Below, piece by piece: positions 16,694 to 25,758 of a stretch of 64,000 bases of DNA (within the stretch, counting starts at the first letter, position 1; every line of letters begins with the position of its first letter). The stretch lies in contig NZ_JAVIFX010000023.1 in NCBI RefSeq assembly GCF_031157255.1, positions 1-64,000 on the forward strand, written 5' to 3'. The DNA is from Bradyrhizobium sp. LHD-71 (GTDB lineage Bacteria; Pseudomonadota; Alphaproteobacteria; Rhizobiales; Xanthobacteraceae). The translations under genes were made by a program, and so were the position numbers. A model generated the notes under the pieces. The model was not told where the DNA came from. It was given only the letters and a program-made list of their open reading frames with translations, and made no database searches.

Positions 16694-17884
16694 CTAATCG
16701 TCCGCGTCCTCATCATCATCGTCCTGCGCGAAGCTGCCGCTGAGCTTCAGGCCGTCGATCCATGTTTCGCCCTTCCGCTTGACGACCGTGCGCGGCGTCA
16801 CGCCGCCGACCGAGGCGAAGGCCGCCGCAAGCCGTTCGGAGTGAGTCACCACCCAGACCTGCGTGCGCTCCGCGGCGCGGACGATCAGCCGTGCGAGTGG
16901 CTCCAGCAGGTCCGGATGCAGGCTCGCTTCGGGTTCGTTCAAGGCGATGAAGCCCGGCAGGCGGTAGCCGAGCAGCGCTCCGGCCAGCGCGAGGTAACGC
17001 AAGGTCCCGTCCGACAGCTCGTTCGCCTCGAACACGCGCTGCGGATATTCGGCCTGAATCAGGCCGAACGAGGCTGTGCGGTCGGGCGAGGGCACGACGA
17101 GGCGTGCGCCCGGAAACGCGTCGTCGATGACCTGATGGAGCTCGTGCGCGTCTTCTCGGATATGCACCAGTGTCGCAAACACCGCTGCGAGGTCGCCGCC
17201 GTCCGAGGCAAGCGTCGGCGTGGTCACCGCAAGGCACGGCCGTCGCAGCGGTGCGTCCCGGTCGCTGCGGAAATCATGATAGAAGCGCCAGTCCAGCATG
17301 GTCTGGCGCACGAATTCGATGTCGCCGAAACGGCCGGGATCGCGCAAGCCGCCGAGCGCGGTCTCCGAGGCGAGCAGACCGGTGCTGAGCGTGTGCTTGC
17401 GGCCGTCGTTGTCGATCGCCGTCGCGCGCGTCCCTTTGCGTTCGAGCACAGTGAGCGGCCGTTTGGCGCCGCGGAAGACGAGCATCTCTTCCTTGACCTG
17501 CGGCTCGAGGGCGAACGCCGCTGCGGTGGGCGTCCTTAATCCAATGTCGATCTCGTAGGAATGCACGACACCGACCTCGACGCCATAGTCGAAGCGTGAT
17601 TGCCCGGACCTCTCGGTTTCCGCCCCCAACTCGACCGACAGCTTGATCCGCACGGGTTTGTTGACTTTTCGTTGGCCCGCCCAAAGTGCGGACTGCATGC
17701 CGCCTTCAGACGCAAGCTCCCGCGAGAGCGTGCCGGCGGCTGACGCTTGGAGCAGCTGCAGCGCCCGATAAAGGTTGGTCTTGCCGACGCCGTTGGCGCC
17801 GACAAACACGGTGAGCTGGCCCACTGGAAAGCGGATCGCTCGCAGCGAGCGATATCCGGCAATGGCCACCTCGCGGATTTTCAT
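16694..17884 (-). CDS. AAA family ATPase, RecF/SMC-like (AAA_21)
   Basis: A 396-residue ABC-type ATPase of the RecF/OLD branch. Walker A is GANGVGKTN (about residues 29-37). The signature-like LSDGTLRYLAL, Walker B ALNEPEASLHPDL and the H-loop VVTHSERLA are all present near the C-terminus. It has no TOPRIM nuclease and no coiled coil, so it is the lone-ATPase type. The C-terminus is highly acidic (DDDDEDADD). It lies 12 bases downstream of a HAD phosphatase in a run with hemF and an mgtC-type gene. The cellular role is unknown. Confidence 0.82.
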   Translation of the reverse strand: MKIREVAIAGYRSLRAIRFPVGQLTVFVGANGVGKTNLYRALQLLQASAAGTLSRELASEGGMQSALWAGQRKVNKPVRIKLSVELGAETERSGQSRFDYGVEVGVVHSYEIDIGLRTPTAAAFALEPQVKEEMLVFRGAKRPLTVLERKGTRATAIDNDGRKHTLSTGLLASETALGGLRDPGRFGDIEFVRQTMLDWRFYHDFRSDRDAPLRRPCLAVTTPTLASDGGDLAAVFATLVHIREDAHELHQVIDDAFPGARLVVPSPDRTASFGLIQAEYPQRVFEANELSDGTLRYLALAGALLGYRLPGFIALNEPEASLHPDLLEPLARLIVRAAERTQVWVVTHSERLAAAFASVGGVTPRTVVKRKGETWIDGLKLSGSFAQDDDDEDADD

Positions 17885-17896
17885 CAGCCCTTCCGT

Positions 17897-18631
17897 TCAA
17901 GCCGGCAGCAGTTCCGACAGCGAGCGGATGATGCGGTCGGGCTTGATGGTGGAGCCTTCGGGCAGGCCGTCCCCATGCGCATCCATCCAGATCGCGTAGA
18001 TGCCAAGTCGCTGCGGTGTGACGACCTCCCATTCCAGATTGTCACCGATCATCCATGTATCGCGTGCGGTCACCCCGAGCGCGTCCATAGCGTGGGTATA
18101 GGCGCGCTCCTCAGGTTTGCCGAAGCCGTGCTCGCCCTCGATCTGGATGTGGTCGAAGCGGTTTGCGAGCGCGAACCGCAGAATCTTGGCGCGCTGGGTT
18201 TCGGCGGCGCCGTTTGTCACCAGAGCGAGCTTGACGCCATGCAGTTTCAGCGCGTCGATTGCCTCGTGCACGCCCGGAAACAGCGTCATCTGCTCCTCGC
18301 GATAGAGGCCGTAGCGGTTCGCTATGCGGATGCAGAAGTCTTGCGACATGGCGCGCCTGCCCGTGGCAGCAAGGGTCGCAAAGCCGTCGGCGACGACCAC
18401 GTGGCGTGCTTCGTTCAACTTCAGTCGCCAGTGTGCCTCGGCGCTCGCCCAGAAGCGTCGGCCCGCGGCGGCGATTGCGGCGGCGGCCTCGGTCGGTAGC
18501 AGCGGGGCGAGTTCGGCCGCGAATTCGTGCGCGACCGCAAGCCAGGCAGCCTCGGGTTTGCTGTAGGCCGACAGGATCGTGTCATCCATGTCGATCAGCA
18601 TGGCGCGGGGCAGGGGATGCGTCACGGCCAC
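17897..18631 (-). CDS. HAD family hydrolase
   Basis: A 244-residue haloacid-dehalogenase-type phosphatase. Motif I is DMDDT (residues 14-18) with the nucleophile Asp14 and the acid Asp16. Motif II is VTNGA, motif III is in [10 protein letters not shown], and motif IV is [10 protein letters not shown]. The alpha-helical cap lies between motifs I and II, as in subfamily IA. It overlaps the end of hemF by 10 bases. The substrate, probably a small phosphorylated metabolite, is unknown. Confidence 0.88.
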   Translation of the reverse strand: MAVTHPLPRAMLIDMDDTILSAYSKPEAAWLAVAHEFAAELAPLLPTEAAAAIAAAGRRFWASAEAHWRLKLNEARHVVVADGFATLAATGRRAMSQDFCIRIANRYGLYREEQMTLFPGVHEAIDALKLHGVKLALVTNGAAETQRAKILRFALANRFDHIQIEGEHGFGKPEERAYTHAMDALGVTARDTWMIGDNLEWEVVTPQRLGIYAIWMDAHGDGLPEGSTIKPDRIIRSLSELLPA

Positions 18632-19527
18632 TTCACCTCCGGCGGCAGTGACGACAGGATCGAGTTCACGTTGCCGCCGGTCTTCAGGCCGAACACCGTG
18701 CCGCGGTCGTGCAGGAGGTTGAATTCCACATAGCGGCCGCGGCGGATCAGTTGCTCCTCGCGATCTTCCGCCGTCCAGGGTGTCGCAAAATTCGCCCGCA
18801 CCAGTTCAGGGTAGACCTTTGCGAACGCGCGGCCGATGTCCTGGGTAAAGGCGAAGTCGGCGTCCCAGTCGCCGGAGTTGTGGTGGTCGTAGAAGATGCC
18901 GCCGACCCCGCGCGGCTCCTTGCGGTGCGGCAGGTAGAAGTATTCGTCGCACCAGGTCTTGTACTTGTCATAGTCGGCGACGCCATTGTGACCGCCGCAG
19001 GCGGCCTTCATGGCGGCATGGAAGGTAATCGTATCGGGATCGTCCTGAGTCCGCCGCCGGTCCAGTACCGGTGTCAGGTCGGCTCCGCCGCCGAACCACG
19101 TTTTCGTCGTCACGACGAAGCGTGTGTTCATATGCACCGCCGGAACATGCGGGTTGCGCATGTGGGCGATCAGCGAGATTCCCGACGCCCAGAAGCGTGG
19201 GTCCTCGGCCGCGCCGGGCATCTGCGCGCGAAACTCGGGCGCGAATTCGCCGTGCACGGTCGAGCAATGCACGCCGACCTTTTCAAACAGGCGTCCGCGC
19301 ATCATCGACATCACGCCGCCGCCGCCCTTGGCGCCGGTATGGTCCGTCCGCTCCCACGGCGTGCGCTCGAAACGGCCGGCGTCACCAGGATAAAGAGCGT
19401 CGGGGGCTTCGCGTTCAAGCGCCTCGAAAGTCGCGCAGATGTCGTCACGCAGGGATTCGAACCATGCGCGGGCGCGTGCTTTTTGTGCCTCAACTGCGTT
19501 GCTGTTCAAGACGACGGCCTCACCCAT
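18622..19527 (-). CDS. hemF: Oxygen-dependent coproporphyrinogen-III oxidase
   Basis: A 301-residue HemF enzyme that converts coproporphyrinogen III to protoporphyrinogen IX with molecular oxygen in heme synthesis. Family signatures are clear: [42 protein letters not shown] and [12 protein letters not shown]. The length fits the family. The start ATG lies one base after the stop of the mgtC-type gene, and the HAD gene overlaps its end, so all are likely in one transcript. Confidence 0.96.
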   Translation of the reverse strand: MGEAVVLNSNAVEAQKARARAWFESLRDDICATFEALEREAPDALYPGDAGRFERTPWERTDHTGAKGGGGVMSMMRGRLFEKVGVHCSTVHGEFAPEFRAQMPGAAEDPRFWASGISLIAHMRNPHVPAVHMNTRFVVTTKTWFGGGADLTPVLDRRRTQDDPDTITFHAAMKAACGGHNGVADYDKYKTWCDEYFYLPHRKEPRGVGGIFYDHHNSGDWDADFAFTQDIGRAFAKVYPELVRANFATPWTAEDREEQLIRRGRYVEFNLLHDRGTVFGLKTGGNVNSILSSLPPEVKWP

Positions 19528-19528
19528 G

Positions 19529-20221
19529 TTAATCGCCGGTCGGCGCGATGCGGAATTCGAGCACCTGCGGAAGCTCGCGCAAGTGCGCGGAAAGATTTTC
19601 CGCGTTCTTGCGATTCCGGCTCTTGATCGTCATCCGATACTCGAACTGCCGGCCGCCTTCAGTCAACCGCGACGAAAGGTTGGCGATCGAAAAGCCGTGA
19701 CCGCCGACAAGCTTGCGTAGTTCGTTTTCGCTCATCACCTGATCGCGCGCGAATCGAAGCATGTGGTGGGCATAGAACTCGGTCGGCAATCGCGCCTCGA
19801 TATACCGAAACAGCGCCAGTACGATCAACGTCGTTACGGCGCCGACGATCGCCGCGAACCAGAAGCCGACGCCGATAAGAATGCCGATCGCCGAGGTCAC
19901 CCAGATCGATGCCGCGGTCGTCAGCCCCCGAACGGTCAGGCTTTCCTTGAAGATCACCCCGGCGCCGAGAAAGCCGATGCCGGTCATGATCCCCTGTGCC
20001 ATCCGCGTCGGGTCGGTCCGGATCGCCTCGTGAGCGATCATGGTCATCCATTGATTCTGGTAGACCGTGACGATCATGAGCAACGTCGAGGCGATGCAGA
20101 CGAGCGAGTGGGTGCGAAATCCGGCCGGACGTCCATGGAAGGAGCGCTCAAAGCCGATCATCGCGCCGATCACCAGCGCGCCCGAAATCCTGCAGATGAT
20201 GATGAGATCGTCATGGCTCAC
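19529..20221 (-). CDS. MgtC/SapB family membrane protein
   Basis: A 230-residue membrane protein of the MgtC/SapB family, with about five N-terminal helices holding the family motifs [20 protein letters not shown] and [27 protein letters not shown] (shown here in part), and a C-terminal ACT-like cytoplasmic domain from about residue 155. MgtC proteins help growth in low magnesium or acid and affect the F-type ATPase in pathogens; the role here is inferred. The 275 bases upstream, to trmL, are more A+T-rich than average and may hold a promoter, but I see no riboswitch or uORF I can defend. Confidence 0.88.
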   Translation of the reverse strand: MSHDDLIIICRISGALVIGAMIGFERSFHGRPAGFRTHSLVCIASTLLMIVTVYQNQWMTMIAHEAIRTDPTRMAQGIMTGIGFLGAGVIFKESLTVRGLTTAASIWVTSAIGILIGVGFWFAAIVGAVTTLIVLALFRYIEARLPTEFYAHHMLRFARDQVMSENELRKLVGGHGFSIANLSSRLTEGGRQFEYRMTIKSRNRKNAENLSAHLRELPQVLEFRIAPTGD

Positions 20222-20496
20222 TTCCTGGGGCTCCTTCGCTTTCGCAGACGAGTGCTTCGTTTCCGAAGTTCACTTCGCGCCACACTCGACATGCGAACAC
20301 AAAAAAAAATGTAAGGAGCCCAAGCAAGTTTATGAACTTAATGCGGTTTTTGAATCTGAAGTTCCTGCGCTGGATTTGCCGCGAAGTTGGCAGGAATTTC
20401 GGTTTCATCGCACGGACAATGAGCAGTACTGACAATGCGCAGCAATGGATGACAACGACGCCTTGACCCCGGGGAACATGGCGCGTGCCGGCCCGT

Positions 20497-20958
20497 TCAG
20501 CGCATCTGCCGCAAGGCCTCGCCGAGCGCCATGGCCGCGGCCATGGCGACATTGAGCGAGCGCATGCCCGGTTGCATCGGGATCACCAGCCGCTCGTCGG
20601 CGGCGGCGACCACCTTGTCCGGCACGCCGGCCGACTCGCGTCCCAGCAAGAAAATGTCCGAAGGGCCATACTGACAATCCAGGTAAGACCTGCTGCCCTT
20701 GGTCGTCAGCAGCAGGAGCCGGAGGCCGGCTTGGCGCCGCCAGTCTTCAAATGCCTCCCAGGCCGGATGGCGTTCGATTCGCACCTGGTCGAGGTAGTCC
20801 ATCCCCGCCCGGCGAAAGTGCCGGTCGGATATCGGAAAGCCGGCGGGCTCGATGATGTGAGCTTCGACATTTAGGCAGGCGCAGAGGCGGAGAATCGTGC
20901 CGGTGTTCTGCGGAATGTCCGGCTGGAAAAGAGCTATGCGCATGGCGGTTGCGGGCAT
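20497..20958 (-). CDS. trmL: tRNA (cytidine(34)-2'-O)-methyltransferase
   Basis: A 153-residue SPOUT methyltransferase that 2'-O-methylates the wobble base of some leucine tRNAs. Recognised by MRIALFQPDIPQNTGTILRL, GPSDIFLLGRESAGVP and IPMQPGMRSLNVAMAAAMA, whose last two motifs build the trefoil knot that binds SAM. Two ATG codons, at 20958 and 20943, are possible starts; the second gives the more usual beginning MRIALF. Confidence 0.92.
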   Translation of the reverse strand: MPATAMRIALFQPDIPQNTGTILRLCACLNVEAHIIEPAGFPISDRHFRRAGMDYLDQVRIERHPAWEAFEDWRRQAGLRLLLLTTKGSRSYLDCQYGPSDIFLLGRESAGVPDKVVAAADERLVIPMQPGMRSLNVAMAAAMALGEALRQMR

Positions 20959-21233
20959 TCCTTAGCGGCCGCATTTTCGAGGAAAAGTCACAGTGCACGA
21001 GAGGTTTGCAATCACCCATCGCGGCGGTGCGAACGCGCACTTGCGCTGCCGCGGCAAGGGTGTCAATAGAACCGTTCTGAACGACCCTGTTTCGCCTTGA
21101 TTGATGGGGCCGTTCTTGTTCGACCTACCGCCGCGGGGGCGCGGCGCCGGTAGCCATTGTCGGGTGGCGCATGACATGCATGCGGGCGTCATCGGGGTGG
21201 TTCAGCCGGCCATGACCGAAAGGGTTTGGAATC

Positions 21234-21761
21234 GTGACGACGACGGCTTCGGCGCATGCGACGCGCCGTGATTTTCTCTACGTCGCAACCGGGGCGGTTG
21301 CAGCAGCGGGAGCCGCAGCGGCAGTCTGGCCGCTCATTTCTCAGATGAACCCGGACGCTTCCACGATCGCCGCAGGCGCACCGATCGACGTCGACCTCGC
21401 ACCGATCGCCGACGGGCAGATGATCAAGGTATTCTGGCGCGGCAAGCCGATCTTCGTCCGTCACCGCACGGAAAAGGAAATCAAGGAAGCCGAAAACGTT
21501 CAGCTCTCCGAGCTGCGCGATCCGCAGGCCGACTCTACGCGGGTCAAGGAAGGCCATGCGAGCTGGCTGATCGTTTACGGCAACTGCACCCATCTCGGCT
21601 GCATACCGCTCGGCAACCAGGGGCCTTACGGCGGGTGGTTCTGTCCCTGCCACGGCTCGGTGTTCGACACGTCCGGCCGCATCCGCTCGGGACCCGCTCC
21701 GACCAACCTTCCGATTCCCCCGTACACCTTCGTCTCGGACACCACGATCAAGATCGGCTGA
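21234..21761 (+). CDS. petA: Ubiquinol-cytochrome c reductase Rieske iron-sulfur subunit
   Basis: A 175-residue Rieske protein of the bc1 complex, which passes electrons from quinol to cytochrome c1 at the periplasmic face. A twin-arginine start (TRRDFL) and one membrane anchor (about residues 18-38) lead to the [2Fe-2S] motifs CTHLGC (C118, H120, C123) and CPCH (C137, C139, H140). The start is GTG. It is 55 bases upstream of the fused cytochrome b/c1 gene, matching the fbcFH arrangement known in Bradyrhizobium. Confidence 0.96.
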   Translation: MTTTASAHATRRDFLYVATGAVAAAGAAAAVWPLISQMNPDASTIAAGAPIDVDLAPIADGQMIKVFWRGKPIFVRHRTEKEIKEAENVQLSELRDPQADSTRVKEGHASWLIVYGNCTHLGCIPLGNQGPYGGWFCPCHGSVFDTSGRIRSGPAPTNLPIPPYTFVSDTTIKIG

Positions 21762-21816
21762 TCGTCAGCCGCCATCGATCCACGTCGTGCGAAATTCTAT
21801 CTCTTAAGGTTGCATC

Positions 21817-23895
21817 ATGAGCGGACCGTCCACCTTCCAGCCGCAAAATCCCGTCCTGAAATGGTTCGAGCGGCGTCTGCCCATCATGGGCCTCGTGCAT
21901 TCGTCGTTCGTCGCCTACCCGACGCCGCGCAACCTGAACTACTGGTGGACCTTCGGCGGCATCCTCGCTTTCATGCTTGCCGCGCAGATCGTCACCGGCG
22001 TCGTTCTGGTGATGCACTATACGCCGCACGCGACGATGGCGTTCTCGTCGATCGAGCACATCATGCGCGACGTGAATTATGGCTGGCTGATCCGCTATCT
22101 GCACGCCAACGGCGCATCGATGTTCTTCATCGCCGTCTACATCCACATGTTCCGCGGCATGTATTACGGCTCCTACAAGGAGCCGCGCGAGGTGCTCTGG
22201 ATTCTCGGCGTGATCATCTATCTTTTGATGATGGCGACCGGTTTCATGGGCTATGTGCTGCCGTGGGGGCAGATGAGCTTCTGGGGCGCGACCGTCATCA
22301 CCAACCTGTTCTCGGCGTTCCCGTTCATCGGCGAGCCGATCGTGACGTTCCTGTGGGGCGGCTACTCGGTCGACAACCCGACCCTGAACCGCTTCTTCTC
22401 GCTGCACTATCTCCTGCCGTTCATGATCCTCGGCGTGGTGATCCTGCACATCTGGGCGCTGCACGTGGCAGGCCAGGGCAATCCGGCCGGCGTCGAGCCG
22501 AAGACCGACAAGGACACGGTGCCGTTCACGCCTTATGCGACGATCAAGGACGCGTTCGGCATGGTCTGCTTCATGCTGATCTATGCCTGGTTCGTGTTCT
22601 ACACGCCGAACTATCTCGGCCATGCCGACAACTACATCCCGGCGAATCCCGGCGTGACGCCGTCGCACATCGTGCCCGAATGGTACTATCTGCCGTTCTA
22701 CGCCATCCTCCGCGCCATCCCGAACAAGCTCGGCGGCGTGCTGGCGATGTTCGGCGCAATTGTCGTCCTCGCCTTCCTGCCATGGCTCGACACCGCAAAG
22801 ACCCGTTCGGCGCGCTATCGCCCGCTGTTCAAGCAGTTCTTCTGGATTTTCGTGGCCGTCTGCCTGGTGCTGGGCTGGCTCGGCTCGAAGCCCGCTGAAG
22901 GCGCCTATGTGATCGTCGCGCGCATCCTGACGATCTACTATTTCGCGCATTTCCTGATCGTGCTGCCGCTGCTCAGCCGGATCGAGACGCCACGCGCCAT
23001 CCCCAATTCGATTGCCGACGACGTGCTGGCGAAGACGGGCTCTGCGAAACAGCCGATGGTTGCGACCGCGGCTGCAATCGTTGCGGTGGCGGGCGCGCTG
23101 TTGCTGGCGAGCGCTCAGCCGTCGAGTGCCCAGGATGACCATGGCGCGCCACAGCCGCCGCGGGAGAAGTGGTCGTTTGCCGGTCCGTTCGGCAAGTTCG
23201 ACCGTGCTCAGCTGCAGCGCGGCTTCAAGGTCTACAAGGAGGTCTGCGCCACCTGCCACAGCCTCTCCTTTGTGGCGTTTCGCAACCTCGCGGAGCCGGG
23301 CGGTCCGGGTTACTCGGCTGCGCAGGCCACGGCGGTTGCTGCCGAATACAAGATCAAGGATGGGCCGAACGATCAGGGCGAGATGTTCGAGCGTCCGGGA
23401 CGCGCGGCTGATCGCTTTCCGGCGCCGTTCCCGAACGAGCAGGCCGCGCGCGCCGCCAATGGCGGCGCCAATCCGCCGGATCTTTCGCTGATCGCCAAGG
23501 CGCGTACTTATGAGCGCGGATTTCCCTGGTTCATCTTCGACATCTTCACCCAGTATCAGGAGCAGGGTCCCGATTATCTCGTGGCGCTCATGAACGGCTA
23601 CGAGGACGCGCCGCAAGGTTTCACCCTGCCGGCCGGTTCGAACTACAACAAGTACTTCCCCGGCCACGCCATCGGCATGCCGAAGCCGCTAAATGACGGG
23701 CAGGTGACCTATGATGACGGATCGCCGCAGACAGTCGACCAGTATGCGAAGGACGTGACGGCATTCCTGATGTGGACCGCCGAGCCGCACATGGAAGCGC
23801 GCAAGCGGATCGGTCTTCAGGTCTTCATCTTCCTGATCCTGCTCTCGGGCCTCCTCTACTTCACGAAGAAGAAGGTCTGGGCCATGGCGCACTGA
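21817..23895 (+). CDS. fbcH: Fused cytochrome b / cytochrome c1 polyprotein
   Basis: A 692-residue fusion. Residues 1 to about 405 are cytochrome b (MSGPSTFQP..., with the quinol-site [10 protein letters not shown] and eight helices). A hydrophobic stretch at about 412-432 ending SSAQD looks like an internal signal peptide. The rest is cytochrome c1 with heme motif CATCH (C477, C480, H481), the distal Met region GMPKPL and a C-terminal anchor ahead of [11 protein letters not shown]. Such fusions (fbcH) are cut after export in Bradyrhizobium, which is established for that genus. A strong terminator follows the stop. Confidence 0.96.
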   Translation: MSGPSTFQPQNPVLKWFERRLPIMGLVHSSFVAYPTPRNLNYWWTFGGILAFMLAAQIVTGVVLVMHYTPHATMAFSSIEHIMRDVNYGWLIRYLHANGASMFFIAVYIHMFRGMYYGSYKEPREVLWILGVIIYLLMMATGFMGYVLPWGQMSFWGATVITNLFSAFPFIGEPIVTFLWGGYSVDNPTLNRFFSLHYLLPFMILGVVILHIWALHVAGQGNPAGVEPKTDKDTVPFTPYATIKDAFGMVCFMLIYAWFVFYTPNYLGHADNYIPANPGVTPSHIVPEWYYLPFYAILRAIPNKLGGVLAMFGAIVVLAFLPWLDTAKTRSARYRPLFKQFFWIFVAVCLVLGWLGSKPAEGAYVIVARILTIYYFAHFLIVLPLLSRIETPRAIPNSIADDVLAKTGSAKQPMVATAAAIVAVAGALLLASAQPSSAQDDHGAPQPPREKWSFAGPFGKFDRAQLQRGFKVYKEVCATCHSLSFVAFRNLAEPGGPGYSAAQATAVAAEYKIKDGPNDQGEMFERPGRAADRFPAPFPNEQAARAANGGANPPDLSLIAKARTYERGFPWFIFDIFTQYQEQGPDYLVALMNGYEDAPQGFTLPAGSNYNKYFPGHAIGMPKPLNDGQVTYDDGSPQTVDQYAKDVTAFLMWTAEPHMEARKRIGLQVFIFLILLSGLLYFTKKKVWAMAH

Positions 23896-23925
23896 TCGGC
23901 CGCGCCAGGCTCTGCGCCGACGAAC

Positions 23926-23957
23926 AAAAAGGCTCCCGCAAGGGGGCCTTTTTATTT
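23926..23957 (+). terminator. Rho-independent terminator of the bc1 operon
   Basis: A 12-bp stem with one G-U pair (AAAAAGGCTCCC at 23926-23937, GGGGGCCTTTTT at 23942-23953), a GCAA tetraloop and a T-rich tail TTTTTATTT. It lies 31 bases after the fbcH stop codon. Confidence 0.9.
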
Positions 23958-24072
23958 GCGTCACGTTTGTTGCGCGAGGGTCATGGAAGGGCCGTCCGCA
24001 CGGCATTGCGGAATTCAGAGGCTGCGGCCACAATGGTTTCCAGCACCATTTCAAAAGCGAGTGGAGGATCGA

Positions 24073-24747
24073 ATGGGCACCAGCATCAGCTACAAGCGTC
24101 CTGACGGCAAGGAGAATGGCGGCTATCTCGCGCTCGCTGCGCGCGCGAACGCGCCGGGCGTCGTGGTGATCCAGGAATGGTGGGGTCTTCAGGACCAGAT
24201 CAAGGGCATCTGCGACCGCTTCGCGCTCGCGGGGTTCGATGCGCTGGCGCCCGATCTCTACAACGGCGTCGTCGTGCCCTATCACGACACGGAGGCTGCC
24301 GGCAAAGAGATGAACTCGATGAACTTCGCCGACGCCACCGAACAGAATGTGCGCGGCGCCGTGCAGTTCCTGAAGCGCAACGGCGCAAAGGCCGGCATCA
24401 CCGGCTTCTGTCTCGGCGGCGTGGTCTCGATCATCGCGGCGGCGAAAATCCCGGAACTGGCGTGCGCGGTGCCCTTCTACGGCATCCCGCCCGAGAATGT
24501 GGTCAAGCCAGCGGACGTCAAGGTGCCGCTGCAGGGTCACTTCGCGCTGAAGGACACGTGGATCACGCCGGAGGCCGTCGACACCTTCGAGGCGGGACTG
24601 AAGGCCGCCGGCAAGACCTTTGAAATCCACCGCTATGACGCCGACCATGCCTTCGTGAACGAGCAGCGGGCGCCGGTGCATGATCGCAAGGCCGCTGAGC
24701 TCGCCTGGGATCGTGCGGTGACGTTCTTGAACAAGCATCTGGCTTGA
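24073..24747 (+). CDS. Dienelactone hydrolase family protein
   Basis: A 224-residue alpha/beta hydrolase. The nucleophile elbow is GFCLGG (Cys, as in true dienelactone hydrolases), with the Asp and His of the triad expected in LKDTWITPE and YDADHAFVNEQR. I start at the ATG at 24073, where GTGGAGGATCGA supplies a ribosome-binding site; an in-frame extension further upstream is unlike the family. It could act on muconate lactones, but many members have other esterase roles. A GNAT gene follows after 13 bases. Confidence 0.85.
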   Translation: MGTSISYKRPDGKENGGYLALAARANAPGVVVIQEWWGLQDQIKGICDRFALAGFDALAPDLYNGVVVPYHDTEAAGKEMNSMNFADATEQNVRGAVQFLKRNGAKAGITGFCLGGVVSIIAAAKIPELACAVPFYGIPPENVVKPADVKVPLQGHFALKDTWITPEAVDTFEAGLKAAGKTFEIHRYDADHAFVNEQRAPVHDRKAAELAWDRAVTFLNKHLA

Positions 24748-24760
24748 AGAAGAGCTTGGC

Positions 24761-25237
24761 TTGACCTTGCAAATTTCCGATCTGCGGCAGCGGCCCGAGT
24801 TTTTCGACACCGTCGCAGATCGTGTCTGGCGCGCCTGGTGGAAGCCGGCCGGCAAGCCGCTCGAGCAGGTATCGAGCGGCTTGGCGGAGATGATGAAAGG
24901 TGATCCGATTCCGTTCGCGATTGTCGCGCACGCCGGCTCGGAATTTCTCGGCTCGACGCTCGGGATTGCGTCCGATCTCGCCGACCGGCCGCAATACGGG
25001 CCATGGGTCGCCGCCGTCTGGGTCGAGCCGCAGCATCGGTTGCAGCAAGTCGGCCGCGCGTTGGTCGGTCATGCTGCGCAGGTGCTGTTCGCGCGAGGCT
25101 TTGCGCGCATCTATCTCTGCTCATCGCCCAGGCGACGGAATTTCTACGTGCGACAGGGCTGGACGCCGATCGAGGAGAACGTCGGCACGCATTCGCAGAC
25201 GGTGTATGTCATGGACGCAGCCACGGGCTCCCCGTGA
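24761..25237 (+). CDS. GNAT family N-acetyltransferase
   Basis: A 158-residue acetyltransferase starting at a TTG preceded by GAAGAAGAG. Motif A is seen around residues 88-103 (VWVEPQHRLQQVGRALV, where R/Q-x-x-G is QQVG), followed by IYLCSSPRRRNFYVRQGW, the usual end of a GNAT core. It lies 13 bases after the dienelactone hydrolase and overlaps the next acetyltransferase gene by 4 bases (GTGA). The substrate is unknown. Confidence 0.82.
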   Translation: MTLQISDLRQRPEFFDTVADRVWRAWWKPAGKPLEQVSSGLAEMMKGDPIPFAIVAHAGSEFLGSTLGIASDLADRPQYGPWVAAVWVEPQHRLQQVGRALVGHAAQVLFARGFARIYLCSSPRRRNFYVRQGWTPIEENVGTHSQTVYVMDAATGSP

Positions 25238-25758
25238 TCATCGAGACGCCTCGCACGCATCTTCGCAGTTGGCGCGATGCGGATCGCGAGGCGTTCGCGG
25301 CGATGAACGCTGATCCGCAGGTCATGCACGACCTCGGCGGACCGATCGGCCGGACTGAAAGCGATGCAAAGCTCGACCGCTACGCGGCGGCCTTCGCGCT
25401 TCATGGCGTCTGTCGATGGGTAATCGAAAGCCGCAATGGGGAGTTGCTCGGCTACGCCGGGATCATGCCGCGGAATGGTGACCATCCACTCGGCGCTCAC
25501 TTCGACATTGGCTGGCGCCTTGTGCGGGCCGCATGGGGGCAGGGCTATGCCACCGAGGCGGCGAAGGCTGCGCTCGATGACGCCTTTGGTCGCGTACGCT
25601 TGACCGAAGTCGTCAGCTATACCGCGCCGGACAATCTCCGGTCGCAGCGTGTGATGCAGCGGCTGGGTCTGCAACGGGATCCGTCACGAGACTTTACAGT
25701 AGACTACGAGAATGTCGGCAAATGGCGCGGCTTGGTCTGGGTCGCCCGTCCGGCGTGA
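25234..25758 (+). CDS. GNAT family N-acetyltransferase (RimJ/RimL-like)
   Basis: A 174-residue acetyltransferase of the RimJ/RimL branch: IETPRTHLRSWRDADREAF at the start, DIGWRLVRAAWGQGYATEAA for acetyl-CoA binding and YTAPDNLRSQRVMQRLGL near the end are characteristic. The GTG start at 25234 overlaps the previous stop codon in GTGA. It may acetylate a protein N-terminus or a small amine. It is the last gene before a palindromic repeat and an RTX-type reading frame. Confidence 0.85.
   Translation: MIIETPRTHLRSWRDADREAFAAMNADPQVMHDLGGPIGRTESDAKLDRYAAAFALHGVCRWVIESRNGELLGYAGIMPRNGDHPLGAHFDIGWRLVRAAWGQGYATEAAKAALDDAFGRVRLTEVVSYTAPDNLRSQRVMQRLGLQRDPSRDFTVDYENVGKWRGLVWVARPA

Noticed and set aside
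16694-18631. AAA ATPase next to a HAD phosphatase as a possible defence pair
   Set aside because: The neighbours are housekeeping genes (hemF, mgtC type), there is no nuclease, toxin or mobile marker, and composition matches the surroundings.
21748-23667. Long minus-strand frame opposite the cytochrome b/c1 gene
   Set aside because: The plus strand carries a certain gene with heme motif and membrane segments; the opposite frame has a charged, Arg/Asp/Glu-rich composition without domains.
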